A stretch of DNA of 64,000 nucleotides from Polyporus tsugae (lineage: Eukaryota; Basidiomycota; Agaricomycetes; Polyporales; Polyporaceae): assembly GCA_024305745.1 (NCBI GenBank), contig JAHRBS010000004.1, positions 4,464,001 to 4,528,000 on the forward strand. The letters run 5' to 3'. Of the stretch, positions 32,066 to 44,368 are shown piece by piece; within the stretch, counting starts at the first letter, position 1, and each line of letters opens with the position of its first letter. Under the pieces are notes generated by a model. It was not told the origin of the DNA, searched no databases, and saw only the letters and a program-made list of their open reading frames with translations. Position numbers and translations under genes: made by a program.

Positions 32066-33824
32066 ATGGAACTGAATCAAGGCCACCATGGACAGCCTCG
32101 CCTCAACTTCGACGTCCTCCGTTTGGTCTGCAACTGTCTAACCGATGTCTCCGATGCGCTGTACATGTCCTTTGCACTCACCTGCTCTACCTTAAGGAGA
32201 GGGGCGTTACAGCGACGTCTCAGGATGTCACCTGTCGTTCTCTCGTCCTCTGTGTCGGTCTGCAGGTTTTACAGGTTCATCTTTGCGGACGCGGTCGCGC
32301 GCGCGCCATATATATATGGACTTAAACTTTTTTGCGCTGGATTCGATCCTGAAAAGCACCACTCTCGCTTGGACCTCATCCACACCCGCCCCGTAGCCCT
32401 TTTGGAAGTAGCGACACACATCGAAGGTCTATACACCACGGCCGCTATGGATGGTCCCATACTCATTGCTGCGGCAAAGTTGACCACTCTACGGGAACTA
32501 TCTGTGCTCTCCGAGGCGGACTCTCATCCGGAGGTTTCGCGCAGATTTCTAACCGCCGTGCGGTCGCCCCTTCGGTACCTCCACATCCCAGGTCACCCCC
32601 CTGGAGAAGGACTTATGTCCGCGAGCTTCTTCCACGACCAACTGGCCCACTTCGCTTCGACCCTTGAGGTCCTTGAAGTGCAGTACTTCACCCTCGACAC
32701 TTCCCCCTCTTCCGTGACGACACCATTCACCGCGATGCGATCGCTCAAGACGGATTCCATCCGTAACTTCTACGAAGTAGACGTCCTTCATCGTCTGTTC
32801 CCGAACCTACGGGACATATTCATAGCTCACGGTCCGGAGCGACTGAACACGACAGACTATGCAGTAATCCGACAACGGAACAAGGAGGCGCAGAAGACCT
32901 GCACTTGGTCGCGTCTTGACCGTGTCGTTTGCACTGCCCTGTCGGCCAACCTGATGGCTCTCCAGTGCCCCATCCACCATATGGACATCGGTCAGCCCGT
33001 ATCGGATATGTGGCTGAACGAACCCCTTCGTGTCAACTCTCCTCGACAATTATCTTTCCATCTAGTGTTGTATGACCGCTTCCTGGGCTTGCGCACGTTA
33101 GACGGGTGGTTCCCGTCTGAGGCAGCGGGCAGACTCTCGCATCTCGTCATGCTCCTTGCCTACAAAGTCCACCGCGCGCAGCCGACCATGGTCCGCAGCG
33201 ACCCTTTCTCTTGGGATCAGCTTATGGTGCGTAAATGAGGGCTCCTACTCAATGCCAGATCCAGCGCTCAACCAGTCACGGTGTCGTGCGCCCTTCCAGG
33301 ATAAACTGATCGACGTGATGAAGCATCTCCGCCTCACGCACCTCCGCATCGTCTTCGACTACGACGTCTACCAGGGCGACGGACCGCCGACACACCGGAA
33401 CCGTGCCGCCTTCGACGACGACGAGTTCTTGAACATGGTGCGCGGGGCGGACCTCCATGCCGCTGCGACCCGGTTCTTTGACACTATTCCGACGCTCCAG
33501 TACGTCTTCCTCACCACCTGCGGTCACACGTACCTTCCTACCCGGGCCGGGACATCCTGGAATCAGAAAGCCCGCAGAAAGTGGTCCTCATTAAAGGCGT
33601 GGCAGGTCGACGATGTTAATGAGGAGCTCTATTGGTCCGACGGGAAGCGGGGTTCATGCGTGGAGATTAGCAGCGAAACGGCGGCGAAGGTGGTCATGGA
33701 TCGAGAGGCGTTGTATCTAGTACCCGAGAATGAGGTAAGCGGTTGTTGTTCAGCTGTGCACGCTATGGAAGCTTACGGGGTTCAGGACAAGATACGGCAG
33801 TGCAGCGATTCCTTGTCGAAGTAA
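32066..33824 (+). CDS. F-box protein F4
   Basis: Three exons (32,066-33,226; 33,300-33,734; 33,786-33,824) encode 544 residues, with all phases in agreement. It starts MELNQGHHGQPRLNFDVLRL and is the counterpart of F1. The F-box part carries two extra residues, DALYMSFALTCSTL against DALSFALTCSTL, owing to a small in-frame insertion near 32,160. The second exon begins DKLIDVMKHLRLTHLRIVFD and the third is DKIRQCSDSLSK. It is expected to be a Skp1-binding substrate adaptor of an SCF ubiquitin ligase. The insertion lies inside the predicted F-box and could weaken Skp1 binding. No disabling lesion was seen. Confidence 0.8.
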
Positions 33825-34490
33825 TAGTCCCGTTGCCACGGACGGGTCTCTCAACTCCATTCACTACACTATAAGGCTACACAGATGGAAGTGGGTCCAT
33901 GAACCGCGGCGTGTTCCGTGTCATCGCTCGGCGGATGGATCAGGTAGAGCCCCCGACTGCCGTCCACCATCTGAGTTGTTTCGAAGGGCCCATTGGTCTG
34001 GTACCCGTTGGATGGAGACGTGGCAGTCATACTGATCGAGTTGAAGTGGTATTCGAGCTGAACTTCACGACACGGCCGCGGCCGAGCTTGGGATTATCCA
34101 GCCTAACCGCGCGGCTCGCACGCTCCGATGAGCAATGCGAATGAGTATTCATGAGGGTGGTTTAGCAGCTTAGATCATTTCCTGATCTAGGTTCGGTGAC
34201 CGGTCCCACTCACGTATTTTATTTTCCTCGTCTGCTAATAGTTCCAGACTCGGTTTGCAACTTGTGCTTTCGCCCGGATTCGAACATCGATCAACTTGAA
34301 GCCGCCAAAGCGCCCACTCACCAAAATCATAAGTAATAATCGTCGCATAAGAAAGCTGCACGTTCTATAGGTACCGCAGCCACCGCACCTCTTGTTCGTG
34401 TTCCATCCTCTTCTTGTCTGTGGTGCCCTCGGACTCCCCTCCATCCTCAGGCTCCCTTAGAATCGGCCAACATACACGCGTATACGCCCA
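33825..34490. other. Intergenic F4-F5 with a tRNA-like A/B box pair
   Basis: Up to about 34,230 this is similar to left-arm 8,240-8,600; afterwards the sequence is unique to the right arm. On the minus strand, TGGTGAGTGGGC (34,323-34,312) resembles a polymerase III A box and GTTCGAATCC (34,285-34,276) fits a B box, about 30 bp apart. A clean cloverleaf cannot be folded by eye. The F5 promoter is at the right end. Confidence 0.45.
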
Positions 34491-36238
34491 ATGGAACTGA
34501 TTCAATACCACCATAAACAGCCCCGCCTCGACTTCGACGTCCTCCGTTTGGTCTGCAACTGCCTCACCAATGTCTCCGATGTCCTCTCCTTTGCGCTCAC
34601 CTGCTCTATCTTGAGGAAAGGCGCATTGCAGCAACGTCTCAGGATGTCGCCTGTCGTTCTCTCGGACTCCGAGTCGGTCGACAGGTTTCATAGATTCATC
34701 TTTACGGACGCCGCCGCACGCGCACCTTATATATATGGGCTTAAACTTCTTTCCTCCGAGAACGATTATCGCTCGGAAGCCATCATGCACGGCCGCCTCG
34801 TAGCTCTTTTGGAGGCAGCAATACACCTCGAGTACCTTCACGTTCCAACCACGGTTGGCGACCACGTATTCACCGCTGCAGCAAAGGTAGCCACTCTACG
34901 GGAACTATCCGTTCCCTCCGCCTCGAACTTTCATGTGGAGGCTCTGCACAAGCTTCTCACAACCTTGCGGTCCCCGCTTCGACGTCTCCGCATCGAAGCT
35001 TCAGAGTCTGAACACTTCCCTGCAAGCTTTCTACACCACAACCTCGCCCATTTCGCCCCGACCCTCGAGATCCTTGAATTGGGGTGCCTCCCCCTCGACA
35101 TCTCTCCCTCTTCTGTGACAACGCCATTCACCGCGATGCGATCGCTCAAGACGAAGGCCATCTGCGCTTTCGACCAGTTGGACGTCCTTCTACTACTCTT
35201 CCCAAGCCTAGACAACACCCTCGCTCTCGACTACTTGGATACACGGATCACGAAGGACGATTATCCAGCACTACGAGAACGGAGTAAGGAGGCGCAGAAG
35301 ACGCGGTCTTGGTCGGATCTTGACCGCGTCGTTTGCGATGCCGATTCGGCCTTCCTGATGGCCCTCGTATGCCCCATCCGTCGCATGGATGTTACACTGT
35401 CACACGGAAAGCAGCTGCAATATCTAGCAGAAACACTTCACCACAACTGCCCACGACAACTGCACCTCTCGCTGTCATACGACGATGATGACTTGCACGC
35501 TTTGGACGGGTTATTTCCATTGGAGGCGGAGGACAGGCTGACGCATCTCGTCATGTTCGTCGACATCCATGTCGAACACTGTGTGGATATCGGAATCCCA
35601 GAGTCGCGTCGCTATGAAATCCCCGAGACATTCATGGTGCGTAAACACCACCTTCACATCAGATCTCAGAGCTCAACCAACATCTTATACCCACTCCAGG
35701 ACAAGTTGATTGGCTCGATGAAGCGTCTCCGCATCACACACCTCCGCATCATCTTCCACTACGAAGTCGATTACACCGTGGTGGACGGATTACATCCGAT
35801 CGCCATGGCCCTCGATGAAAACTCCGTGAACCAGGCGCGCGAAATGGACCTTCCCGCCGCGGTGACTCGGTTGTTCGGAGCGATGCAGACACTCCAGCAC
35901 GTCTTCCTGACCACCTGCGGCCGCACGTTCGGCGGGGCCGGCGGCCGTTCCTGGCAGGCCCGCAACAAGTGGTCCTCGTCGAAGGCGTGGCGGGCCGCTG
36001 ATGATAGTAACGAGGATCTCCGCCCGTTGCACAGAAAGTACCGGGTTTCGTACGCGGAGATCAGTGGCACAGAGGCGGAGGCGGTCATGGAGCGGGAGGA
36101 GTTGCAGTTGTCTAGAAGAGATGAGGTAAGTGATGATCGTTGGTTGTACAAGCTCTCAAGGCTGACATCGCCCAGGACAAGGTACAGCAGTGCAGTAGTT
36201 ACTGGTACGGACCGTACAGTGTGGGTGACTACCACTAG
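34491..36238 (+). CDS. F-box protein F5 (right arm only)
   Basis: Three exons (34,491-35,636; 35,700-36,125; 36,176-36,238) give 544 residues. It starts MELIQYHHKQPRLDFDVLRL, with DVLSFALTCSILRKGALQ as the F-box-like part. The first intron is in frame, so an unspliced reading stays open for 594 codons, but the donor GTGCGTAA and acceptor match those of the other F-box genes. The final exon is longer and different: DKVQQCSSYWYGPYSVGDYH. It is more divergent from F1-F4 than they are from their partners, and no copy exists in the left arm. Presumed SCF substrate adaptor; target unknown. No lesion was seen. Confidence 0.8.
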
Positions 36239-36943
36239 TCCCTCTGCGGACTGGTCTCCGAAGTTGATACGTTGAGGCTCGAACAATGACATTGTCCGGG
36301 TTTCAAGTTCATAACGAGCAGGACGCGTCGCGACCGCCGGAATATGCATCAGAGCGCGACCTCCTGGTCATCAAGCAGCACGTGGATGCCCTCACCAAAC
36401 GGAGACAAGCTATAGCTGCCTATTGGGGGGGGGGCGCGATCGACGAACAAGTGGTCTCAGCGTAAGGCGCGTGAGGCGGTTCAAGTAGGCAGGTCGCCAC
36501 GAGACGCTCTGTTGAACGATCGCGCGCAATCGTACGCTGCGGCGCCTCCAGGGAAACTTAAAGCTCACATGGGACATCATGTCCGTCAGTGTTCCATTAA
36601 ATTTCGCCTCCACTCTGAGAGCATTAAGGTGTACGGGTGATTCGAAGTCCAGTACTTAGTCTCAGTTTCAACACCGTGACCGATGGCATTGATGTGAACG
36701 CAATGCATGGATCATTCAAACAAACAGTGGTGTTATCATTTGGAAAATATGAGGGTCATACAGCACAAGACAACAAATATGCGACAAACACAACATGAAC
36801 GACAGAACAACGGACTTGGACCTGCATCTCTCTATAGGAGCAACCTCGGCCCTCGTCCTCACTAGCGTGACCACTCGGCTTCGTTGGCCATGTCTACCGA
36901 GCACTCGCGGCCTTCTACGTCCTTCGGAGGCACAGGAGGAGAA
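36239..36943. other. Intergenic, 3' ends of F5 and kinase b
   Basis: Convergent spacer. 36,420-36,943 matches 7,714-8,240 of the left arm (inverted); 36,239-36,415 belongs to the extra segment carrying F5. A run of ten G lies at about 36,425-36,435, close to the edge between the two. No gene was seen. Confidence 0.45.
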
Positions 36944-39900
36944 TCAATCGAACTGAATGTCATCCAGCCCGGCGGCCATATCGCTGATCCGCTCAGCGTA
37001 TTGGTGACCAGTGCGTCCAGTGGCAGCAGTGGGAGCGTCAGATTCGTTGGCGTCAGGCTCTCGGAGATCATTGTCCGTGTCGTCCTCGGCATCGCCAAAA
37101 GTCCCCTGTGACTCTGGGGTGGTCGATCTGGACCGGCTCGACTCACCATCACTGCGCAGAGCCATAGGGTCCGTGTACTGACTGGGCCCAGCGGCCGACG
37201 ATGCCTCTGCGCGGGTGTCAGTGCGAGCCTGAGCGTCCGCCTCGGAAGTCCTGGGTGCCTTCTCCTGGCCCGGGGCTCTCCCAGATGCACCGGAGCCTGA
37301 GCCATGAGCTGAGCCGCTAGCGGTGGTTCGCGCGCGCTTGGAAGGTACCGAGTATTGGGGGGTGACGACGCCAAATGACGCGTATGACGGGAATCCGGCG
37401 CTCTGTCGTTTTCCGCTGCGCGAGATGCTGGCGCTGGGGGTCACGTCGAGAGGTCTAGCTCTCTTAATCTTGTCACCCACCGGCCACGGGAGCCCGTGCG
37501 CAGGATGCGATGGTGGAGGGCCAAGAGCATAGAGTAGCTGCTGTCCAATCGCCCGATGGTCCTTGAAAGGCGACATGGAAGGATCGGGCGGAGGTAAAGC
37601 CGCGATTGCCGGGGGGCGAAGGACGAGTGGAGGGGGTGGATTCTCTGCATTGATGGAGACAAGGAACTGCCCCAACTCTTCAAGGTCATCTTCCGGTACT
37701 TCGACAGACATACCCTCTTGAAGATGATCGGGTGGGGGCTGGGGCGGAGGGAACTGAATGTGGTGATAGTGTTGGTAACACAGCTCGGAGAGCGCCTCGA
37801 GCAGGTATTGAAGGGGCTGTTTTCGGGGTTGCAGTTCGACAAATGGTTTATTCCCGACCAGCAGCTCCAGCTTTTCGTGACTGCCCTTGTCCAGCACACC
37901 GGATTGGCGAACGTGGTCGTAGACTGTGGAAATAAATGAGGCAACCCTGTAGTCTTCGTTTGAGAGTTTGTTGGGGAGGTGCTTCAATGCACAGTAGTTC
38001 AGGACGTGAACAAACGACTCGAGGTCATCTGAAAGCTCGTGAGGTTGTTCCGGACCGGCGTGCTGGAGACGAGCAGAGATGAACGGCCATGTTCCCTAAT
38101 ATCCCATGTCAGCGATCATAATAGTCTAATAATTCTTGCACACCTTACAGATCGAGTGCTCTGTGTGAACGCGGGATTCTCCAATTCTTTCTTCGTTCTC
38201 GCAAGATCCCAATCGGCGAGCAATCCCTTGGATGTCTTAGGGTTAGGCAGGCCCTCTGGGTTCTCATCAAGGATGAGGATGTTGCCGACGCTGACGTCTC
38301 GATGAAGGATGTTAGCCATCACCCATGCAACTGTGTGCGCTGAAAGGGGCACGGCGGTATTAGTTACCGGCTGTTCGCAACGAAGGGAAGTGGGGGGCAC
38401 ACCGTTGAGAGCAGAGAGTGTCACTCTAACAAGTTCCGCAGAGCTGGTGAAGTCTTCGAGGGGCCGACATATTTCTTTGAGGACAAGACGGAAGTGAATG
38501 CGAGTGAGGAGGTCGGGGTTCGAAGTTCGCGTCTGTTGCTTGGCACCGTTGACAACCACATCGCCTCCACCAAGTAGGGTAGGGATGTTGAACTTGACAG
38601 ACGAACCGGGTCGTCGTACAGCATCGTTCAGGAGCAGGTAGGTGTCGTATTCAGAATGCACGTTCGTCGAGTTAAGCCTCCAGCTATCCTTGATAAGCAC
38701 AATCCGGTCCCTCGCCAGATCGTATCCGACGTGCGCTTTCGTACCACGCCCTGATAGGGATCTGTTGACGAACATCGGTTTGCCGATGAGATACTCCCGG
38801 CAAGACACGGGAGCAGTGGGAAAAACAGCCGTGGAATCGTCTGGAGAGAAGCAGCCTTCGATGGAGAACTTGTAGACGGGCCAGCCATCTGTGGCAGCAT
38901 CCTTGAGACCCCGTCCCACGGCTGACTGAGGCACATAGCGAGCATGCAACTCGCGAAACTTCTTGGCTCCAGCCGCGTCAGCGGGAGTTACAGTCGGATC
39001 GTGGCCCATGGCAGTACGACTGCGAGAGACGCGACGCAGGAACTTCCCGATGATCTCCGGGTGTTGAATGTAGTCGAACTCAATCGTCATCGAGACCCCG
39101 GTCCTGTCGAAGCGCAACAGCCGCCCTTTCTCGTTCACGAATAAGATCATGAAGACGAAGAGGCGATGCTGGCGGTTGTAGACCTCAACGACGTATTCCA
39201 CCAGCTGGCCTCTGTGGGCTTCGAGGCTCAAAGGCACGGCGAAGGCGCCCTCGGACGACAAGATGACGACGTCGTCCCAGGACGCGGCGGCAATGTCAGG
39301 GAGTGACGCGGGATGTTTGGGAGTAGATGAAGATGGAGGGGTATCGACGGCGGGAGTTCCAGTCGAGGAAGTCGCGGCGCGCTTCACTACCAGGCGCTTC
39401 ACTTCCACGGGGACCTGCATCGAACCAAAGCGAACGCGAAGTGACTCGGCAGGATCCGCCGATGCGGCGGCGGATTGTTGGGCATCGGGATCAGGGCGGG
39501 AGGCGGGGTATATCCCTAGATCAGGACAGATCCGAGTCGTCTGACCGGTGCTCGAACGGGTGTTGTCGGGATAGCGATCTGTGGAGCGGGCCACCAAGTC
39601 ATCGCACCCCGCCGACTCAATCGCATCCTGCAAGCCCTTTTCCTATCGTGACGTAGAACGTGAGCGATAGGTAACCATACCTAGATGCCTCACGACTCAC
39701 CAAGCCCGCGTACATCGTGCGCTCAGATGTGAGGTCGACGTTGAAAGGGGTCCATTCGAGGTTATTAGGGAGATCTTCGCCGGGGAGATAGGTGTTGAAC
39801 CAGTCGTCCAACTCTAGCTCCCACCACGCCATCTCCTTTGCCAACCTTTGGCGTCTGGCGGTAAGGGCTTTCGAGCCAGTATTGGGGATGCTGAAAGAGC

Positions 39901-40030
39901 GGGTCAATTCCTTGGCCGCAACTAACGTGCGACTAGGGGGGCGGGTAAGCTGAACACGAGCTGCCGCAGCTGAATCAATGGATGAAGGGGACGCGTCTGT
40001 CGCAGAGGGTTGAGAGGGCTTTGGAGGCAT
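36944..40030 (-). CDS. FunK1-type fungal protein kinase, copy b (full length)
   Basis: Four exons on the minus strand (40,030-39,701; 39,642-38,403; 38,339-38,149; 38,095-36,944) give 970 residues, the longest of the three kinases. It starts MPPKPSQPSATDASPSSID; the upstream GTG is not used as a start here. Kinase features are SLSGRGTKAHVGYD with VLIKDSWR, ILHRDVSVGNILILDENPEG and LLADWDLA. The intron before AHTVAWVMANIL is in frame with the exon and easily misread as coding. The C-terminal part is Ser/Arg/Pro-rich with a basic KRAR stretch and a conserved tail YAERISDMAAGLDDIQFD, complete only in this copy. Substrates are unknown; FunK1 kinases are expanded in mushrooms. Confidence 0.85.
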
Positions 40031-41500
40031 AGTGTTAGAGACAATCAGGACTGGGGACTGGGATGTCGGGCTCACATCACTGGTATTTAAGTATCCTTTA
40101 CAAGGGCGCCGACACGCTATCAGATCCTCGCTCCTGATGGTGAGATAAGTTTTGAACTTCAGCGAAACCGAATTCGGAGTTTCTGCGTGCGCACCAAGTT
40201 CAAAATTGGGAGGACACGGACTGAGGGTCTAGAACGGTCGGTATGAGTCAGCTTTCCGATAAGGAGCGGAAGAAATACATCAGACTGTCTAACGTACCTT
40301 CGAGTGGCGCAACCGTTGTGTCTGGAGTCATACTGCAGAAACAACTTCCGAATCCTACTTAAGGCGTGCTGGCGGCGGTGGCTGTGCATAGACATATATA
40401 GAAGGAAGCCATCAAATGGTTCAAGTTCAACTTGAAGTCCGACTCGGAACGGTCGGCAGGGCCCAGGAAGCATGTTGTTGAGTCTGAGCCTCGTTTGAGT
40501 CCCGAAACAGCTCCCTTTGTAAACTCTACCGGAAAACACTACTTACAACTTACTATCTTTTGTACCGAGCGAGTCTGAATCGCTCCAGTCACGACGGACA
40601 CTGGTGCCGCCGACGCGGCGTTTACCCACCTGATTGTTTACACCACCAGAACAACGGCACTTTTAACAGTGTTCAAACGCTTATGCCTCGCATGCTACAA
40701 CTTTACTTTATTCCGCTTTCTCTCTGCCGCTGTCCGATGCAAGTCCCAGGTTCAGAAGTCACGCTAATTGTGGGCTGGCAGGACACCTGGGGCAGCCTGA
40801 GTCAGGCGTAAGTAGAACCTTTGTTGCGAACGCAATGCATGGGCTGATGAGTGATTCGAGCCAACAACAACGATACTAGTATTGGGAATTTGGGATCATC
40901 GTACCGAAAGACACAGCCAACCGTGGCATGCAACAAGCAGAATACAAATTGCCAAGCGAAGGTCGCGCAGTTCCATGGCGCCGACTGCGGTCCCGAACAT
41001 CGCTAGCACGGACACTCGTCCTCCTTGATCATGCCGGGTGTCAACCAGGCTCAACGGTGACATTCTGCATTCATCGAATACCGTGACGTTAATGTCTCAG
41101 AGAGGAAGAGGAGCCTAATCGAACTGGACGTCACCTCGCAACTTCCGACGGAGCATCGGATTCATTAGTATCCGAAGGCTCGAGAGCGTCCGTGTAGTCC
41201 TCAGCATCATTAAACATCCCCTATGACTCTGGGGTGGTCCACTCCGGTACGGACCGGCTCGAATGTCTATCGCTGCGCGGAACCATAGGGTGAGTGTACC
41301 GACTGGGTCCAGCGCCCGACGATGCCTCCGAGCGAGTGCCGCTCGCATCCGTCGAAATCCTGGGGGACTTCTCGGGCCGAGCTCTCCCATCCGCCGCACT
41401 AGAGCCCGCCGAAAAGCCCTGAGAATCACCCGAGTCGCTCGAAAATCCTCGCGCGCGCTTTGCAGGAAGCGAAGATCGCGGGACGACAGAAGAGACTGCA
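40031..41500. other. Spacer between kinases b and c, with decayed tail of c
   Basis: 41,220-41,500 holds out-of-frame coding remains of kinase c (minus strand; RSSLPAKRARGFSSDSGDSQ, ending TTPES, stop). 40,080-41,100 is non-coding as far as can be seen: it contains the upstream region of kinase b and no long frame with family resemblance. A short AT-rich stretch lies near 40,540-40,560. Confidence 0.5.
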
Positions 41501-43926
41501 TCAAGAGTCGACTTCGACTTCATCGCTGCCGAGCGAGTTGGTGGCAGAGGACAAGGTGAAGGGCATGGTTCTCGTAAGCTTGTCGATCGGCCACCCCAAC
41601 CCGTATGCGGGGTGGTCTTCTGGGGGCTCAAGGACATAGAGGAACTCAAGTGCGATGGCATGGTGATCGTTAAAGGGCGACATGGAGGGATCGGGCGGAG
41701 GAAGAGTCTCGACTTCGGGGGTGCGACGGACGAGGTGCCGGTGGGGGGATGACTCTCGGTTCCCTCGGAGGCGCTTGAAGATCTTCCGCAGGCGTTGCCG
41801 TACTTCTTCTAGGTCCTGTGCACTATAATACGTGACAGTCGAGGGAGGGGAGGGCGGTCGTGGGGGGAACTGGATGTGATGATAATGCATCCGACATAGT
41901 TCGGAAAGCCCCTGGAGCAGGTAATGCAAGGGCTGGTTTTGGGTTTGCAGTTCGACAAATGGTCGGTTCTCAGTCAACATCTGCAGTTTCTGTGTACTGC
42001 CCTCGTACATCCCATCGGCTTCACGAACGGAATCGTAAATCCTGTCGATGAACGAGGGAACAAGGGCCCCGCCATCGTATGAGAGGTCGTTGGGGAGATA
42101 CTTCAGTGCGCAATAGTTGAGAACGTGAATGAAGGACTCGAGATCATCTGAAAGCTCGTGCCGTTGCTCCGCTGGATCGGTGTGCTGCAGACGAGAGGAC
42201 ATGAATCGCCACGATCCCTGGAAACCTAGCCTCAGAAAAGCCGACAGCTGATGGGTTTTACGGTGCTTACGGGTCCATTTGTCTGCGTAAACGTGGGATC
42301 CTCCAACTCTTCCTTCGTTGCTGCAAGGGCCCAATCGGCGAGCAAACCCTTAGACGTCTTGGGGTTAGGAAGACCCTCTGGGTTCTCGTCGAAGATAAGG
42401 ATATTGTTGGCATTGATATCTCTATGAAGAATGTGGGCAGCCATCCACGCCACTGAATGCGCTGCAAAGGCCCAGGCGGTATTAGTTGTTGGTCGATTAC
42501 ACAACTGAACCGAGAAAGCATACCATCGAGGGCAAAAAAGATGGCTTGCACGAGTTCGAGAGAAACCGTGAAGTCTTCGAGGTGCCGACAGACTTCTTTA
42601 AGGACAAGACGAGAGTGGACGTGAGTGAGGTGTTCCGGCGGGTGCGAAGTCCGGGTTTGCTGAGTGACGTTCTCCCAGGGGACATCACCTCCACCAAGAA
42701 GCGTAGGGATGGAAAATGGCTGACCGGGGCGTATTTTAGTAGCATTAAGCAGTAGATAGGTGTCGTATTCAGAACGAATGTTCTTCGAGTTCGGTCGCCA
42801 GCTGTCCTTGATGACTACCACTTGACCCCTCGCCATGTCATACGCGACATGCGTTTTCGTACCACGCCCTATTAAGGATCCCGAGGCATGCATTGGCTGT
42901 CCGATGAGGTATTCCTGCTGAGATATGGGAGCGTTTGGAGGAACAGCCGTAGAACCATCTGGGGAGAAGCGGCCTTCGATGCGGAGCTTGTAGATGGGCC
43001 AGCCTTCCATGGCAGCACCGCGCAAGCCGCAGCCCACGGCGGAAGCAGCAGGGCAGCGAGTGTGCAAGTTGCGGAACAGCTCGGTGTCAGCCTCGTTTGC
43101 GCGGGTCGCAGTCGGGTCGCGACCTATGGCAGCACGGTTTCGAGACAGGCGGTACAGGAACTTCCCGATAACCTCCGGGCGTTGAGTGTAGTCGAACTCG
43201 GGCGTCATCGAGGCCCCAGTCCTGTCGAAGCGCAATAGTCGCGCTTTTCCTTCCACGAACAAGATCATGAAGACGAAAAGACGATGTTGGCAGTTGAATA
43301 CCCCGACGACAGACTCCTCCAGCTGACCTTCATCCCCGTCTAGGTCGAAATCGAAGCAGGAAACGTCTTTAGGCGCGGAGGCGGCTCCAGAGGATGTCGC
43401 ATATGGTGATGGGGAATTGGCGGTGGGAGTCCCGATGGATGAAACTGTAGCGCGCCTCACTTCTACGAGGACGTCAACGTCGGAGCAACGGGCGAGCTCG
43501 AGAGGCAAATCCGTAGGAACCTGCGAGGTGGCAGCAGACCGTAAGACACCAAGATTAGAGCACGAGGTGGAAAATATCCCCAGCTCAGGCCAACGCTCTG
43601 GAGTGGGCTCATTGCAGCTCGAGTTGGAAGAGGCATCGTCATACTGATAGCAATATGTGATGAGTGCTTCTAAGTCATCGCACCCCGCTGTCATAATCGC
43701 GTCCTGCAGGCCTTTTTGCTGTCATTGTTTCCAGGGGGCGTGAGCGATACTACACAATACACTAGGACGTATGGCGACTCACCAAGCCTGGGTACATGCA
43801 TGTAGTGACTTCCGGGTCTGTTGTGAGGTCGACGCTGAAAGGCGTCCATTCGAGGCCATCCGGTAGATCATGATCAGGGAGATATTTGTCGAACCACTCA
43901 TCCTCCTCGTCCTGCCACCATTCCAT
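41501..43926 (-). CDS. FunK1-type fungal protein kinase, copy c (truncated C-terminus)
   Basis: Four exons on the minus strand (43,926-43,783; 43,718-42,524; 42,461-42,271; 42,217-41,501) encode about 748 residues. The start MEWWQDEEDEWF is the first in-frame ATG; the frame is open further upstream without one. The kinase core has GRGTKTHVAYD, VVVIKDSWR, ILHRDINANNILIFDENPEG and LLADWALA, where copies a and b have DWDLA. A frameshift near 41,535 gives NSLGSDEVEVDS and a stop; the original downstream frame continues but itself ends at a TAG (TTPES, stop) at the same codon where copy a loses frame. It may still be an active kinase but lacks the Ser/Arg-rich end. It is divergent from the full ABC gene. 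Confidence 0.78.
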
Positions 43927-44368
43927 CTCCTTGCTAGCTGAAGAAGTGTGTTGGAGGTACCGTAGGTTGAAGCTCGTGGGCCTGTGGTTGAAGTGCGTCG
44001 GAGAGTTCCGGTGCCCGTTCCGATCGGGCCAGGGTCCGGGTATGCGATGTGCGCTTGTCGGCCTTTGTCGGCGCTCACAGTCACTCACACTGACAGTGAC
44101 AGTGACGGTGCGTCTCTGCGCCGATGATGCTCACAAATATGGCCCTGCCTTCTCGCCGAATGGCTGTCCCGGCGTTGCTATTGCCAGGCCCAACTCTCCC
44201 ATCCTCCACGCTCTCCGTCCGACATGCTGCGCGCCCCATAACGCCTCTCAGGACATCGCTGTCCGAGTCCCAAGCTCCTCGCTACCACCACCACGTCTGC
44301 CGACTCCTCTCCGTCTCTCTGACCCCTCTCAAGGCTTGCTCGAGTTCTCCACGGTCAGCATCAGAAGA
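43927..44368. promoter_or_regulatory. Divergent promoter kinase c / ABC transporter; empty MITE site
   Basis: This 442 bp is the counterpart of 4,194-4,907 without the MITE. The empty target site is at about 44,080 (GAGTGACTGTGAGC on the minus strand). Next to it is a short TGACAG repeat (44,085-44,105) not seen in the left arm. No TATA box was recognised. Confidence 0.55.

Noticed and set aside
34270..34365. A functional tRNA gene on the minus strand
   Set aside because: A/B-box-like motifs and a possible acceptor stem are present, but D and T stems do not pair and the length is 91 bp. Kept only as a tRNA-like observation.
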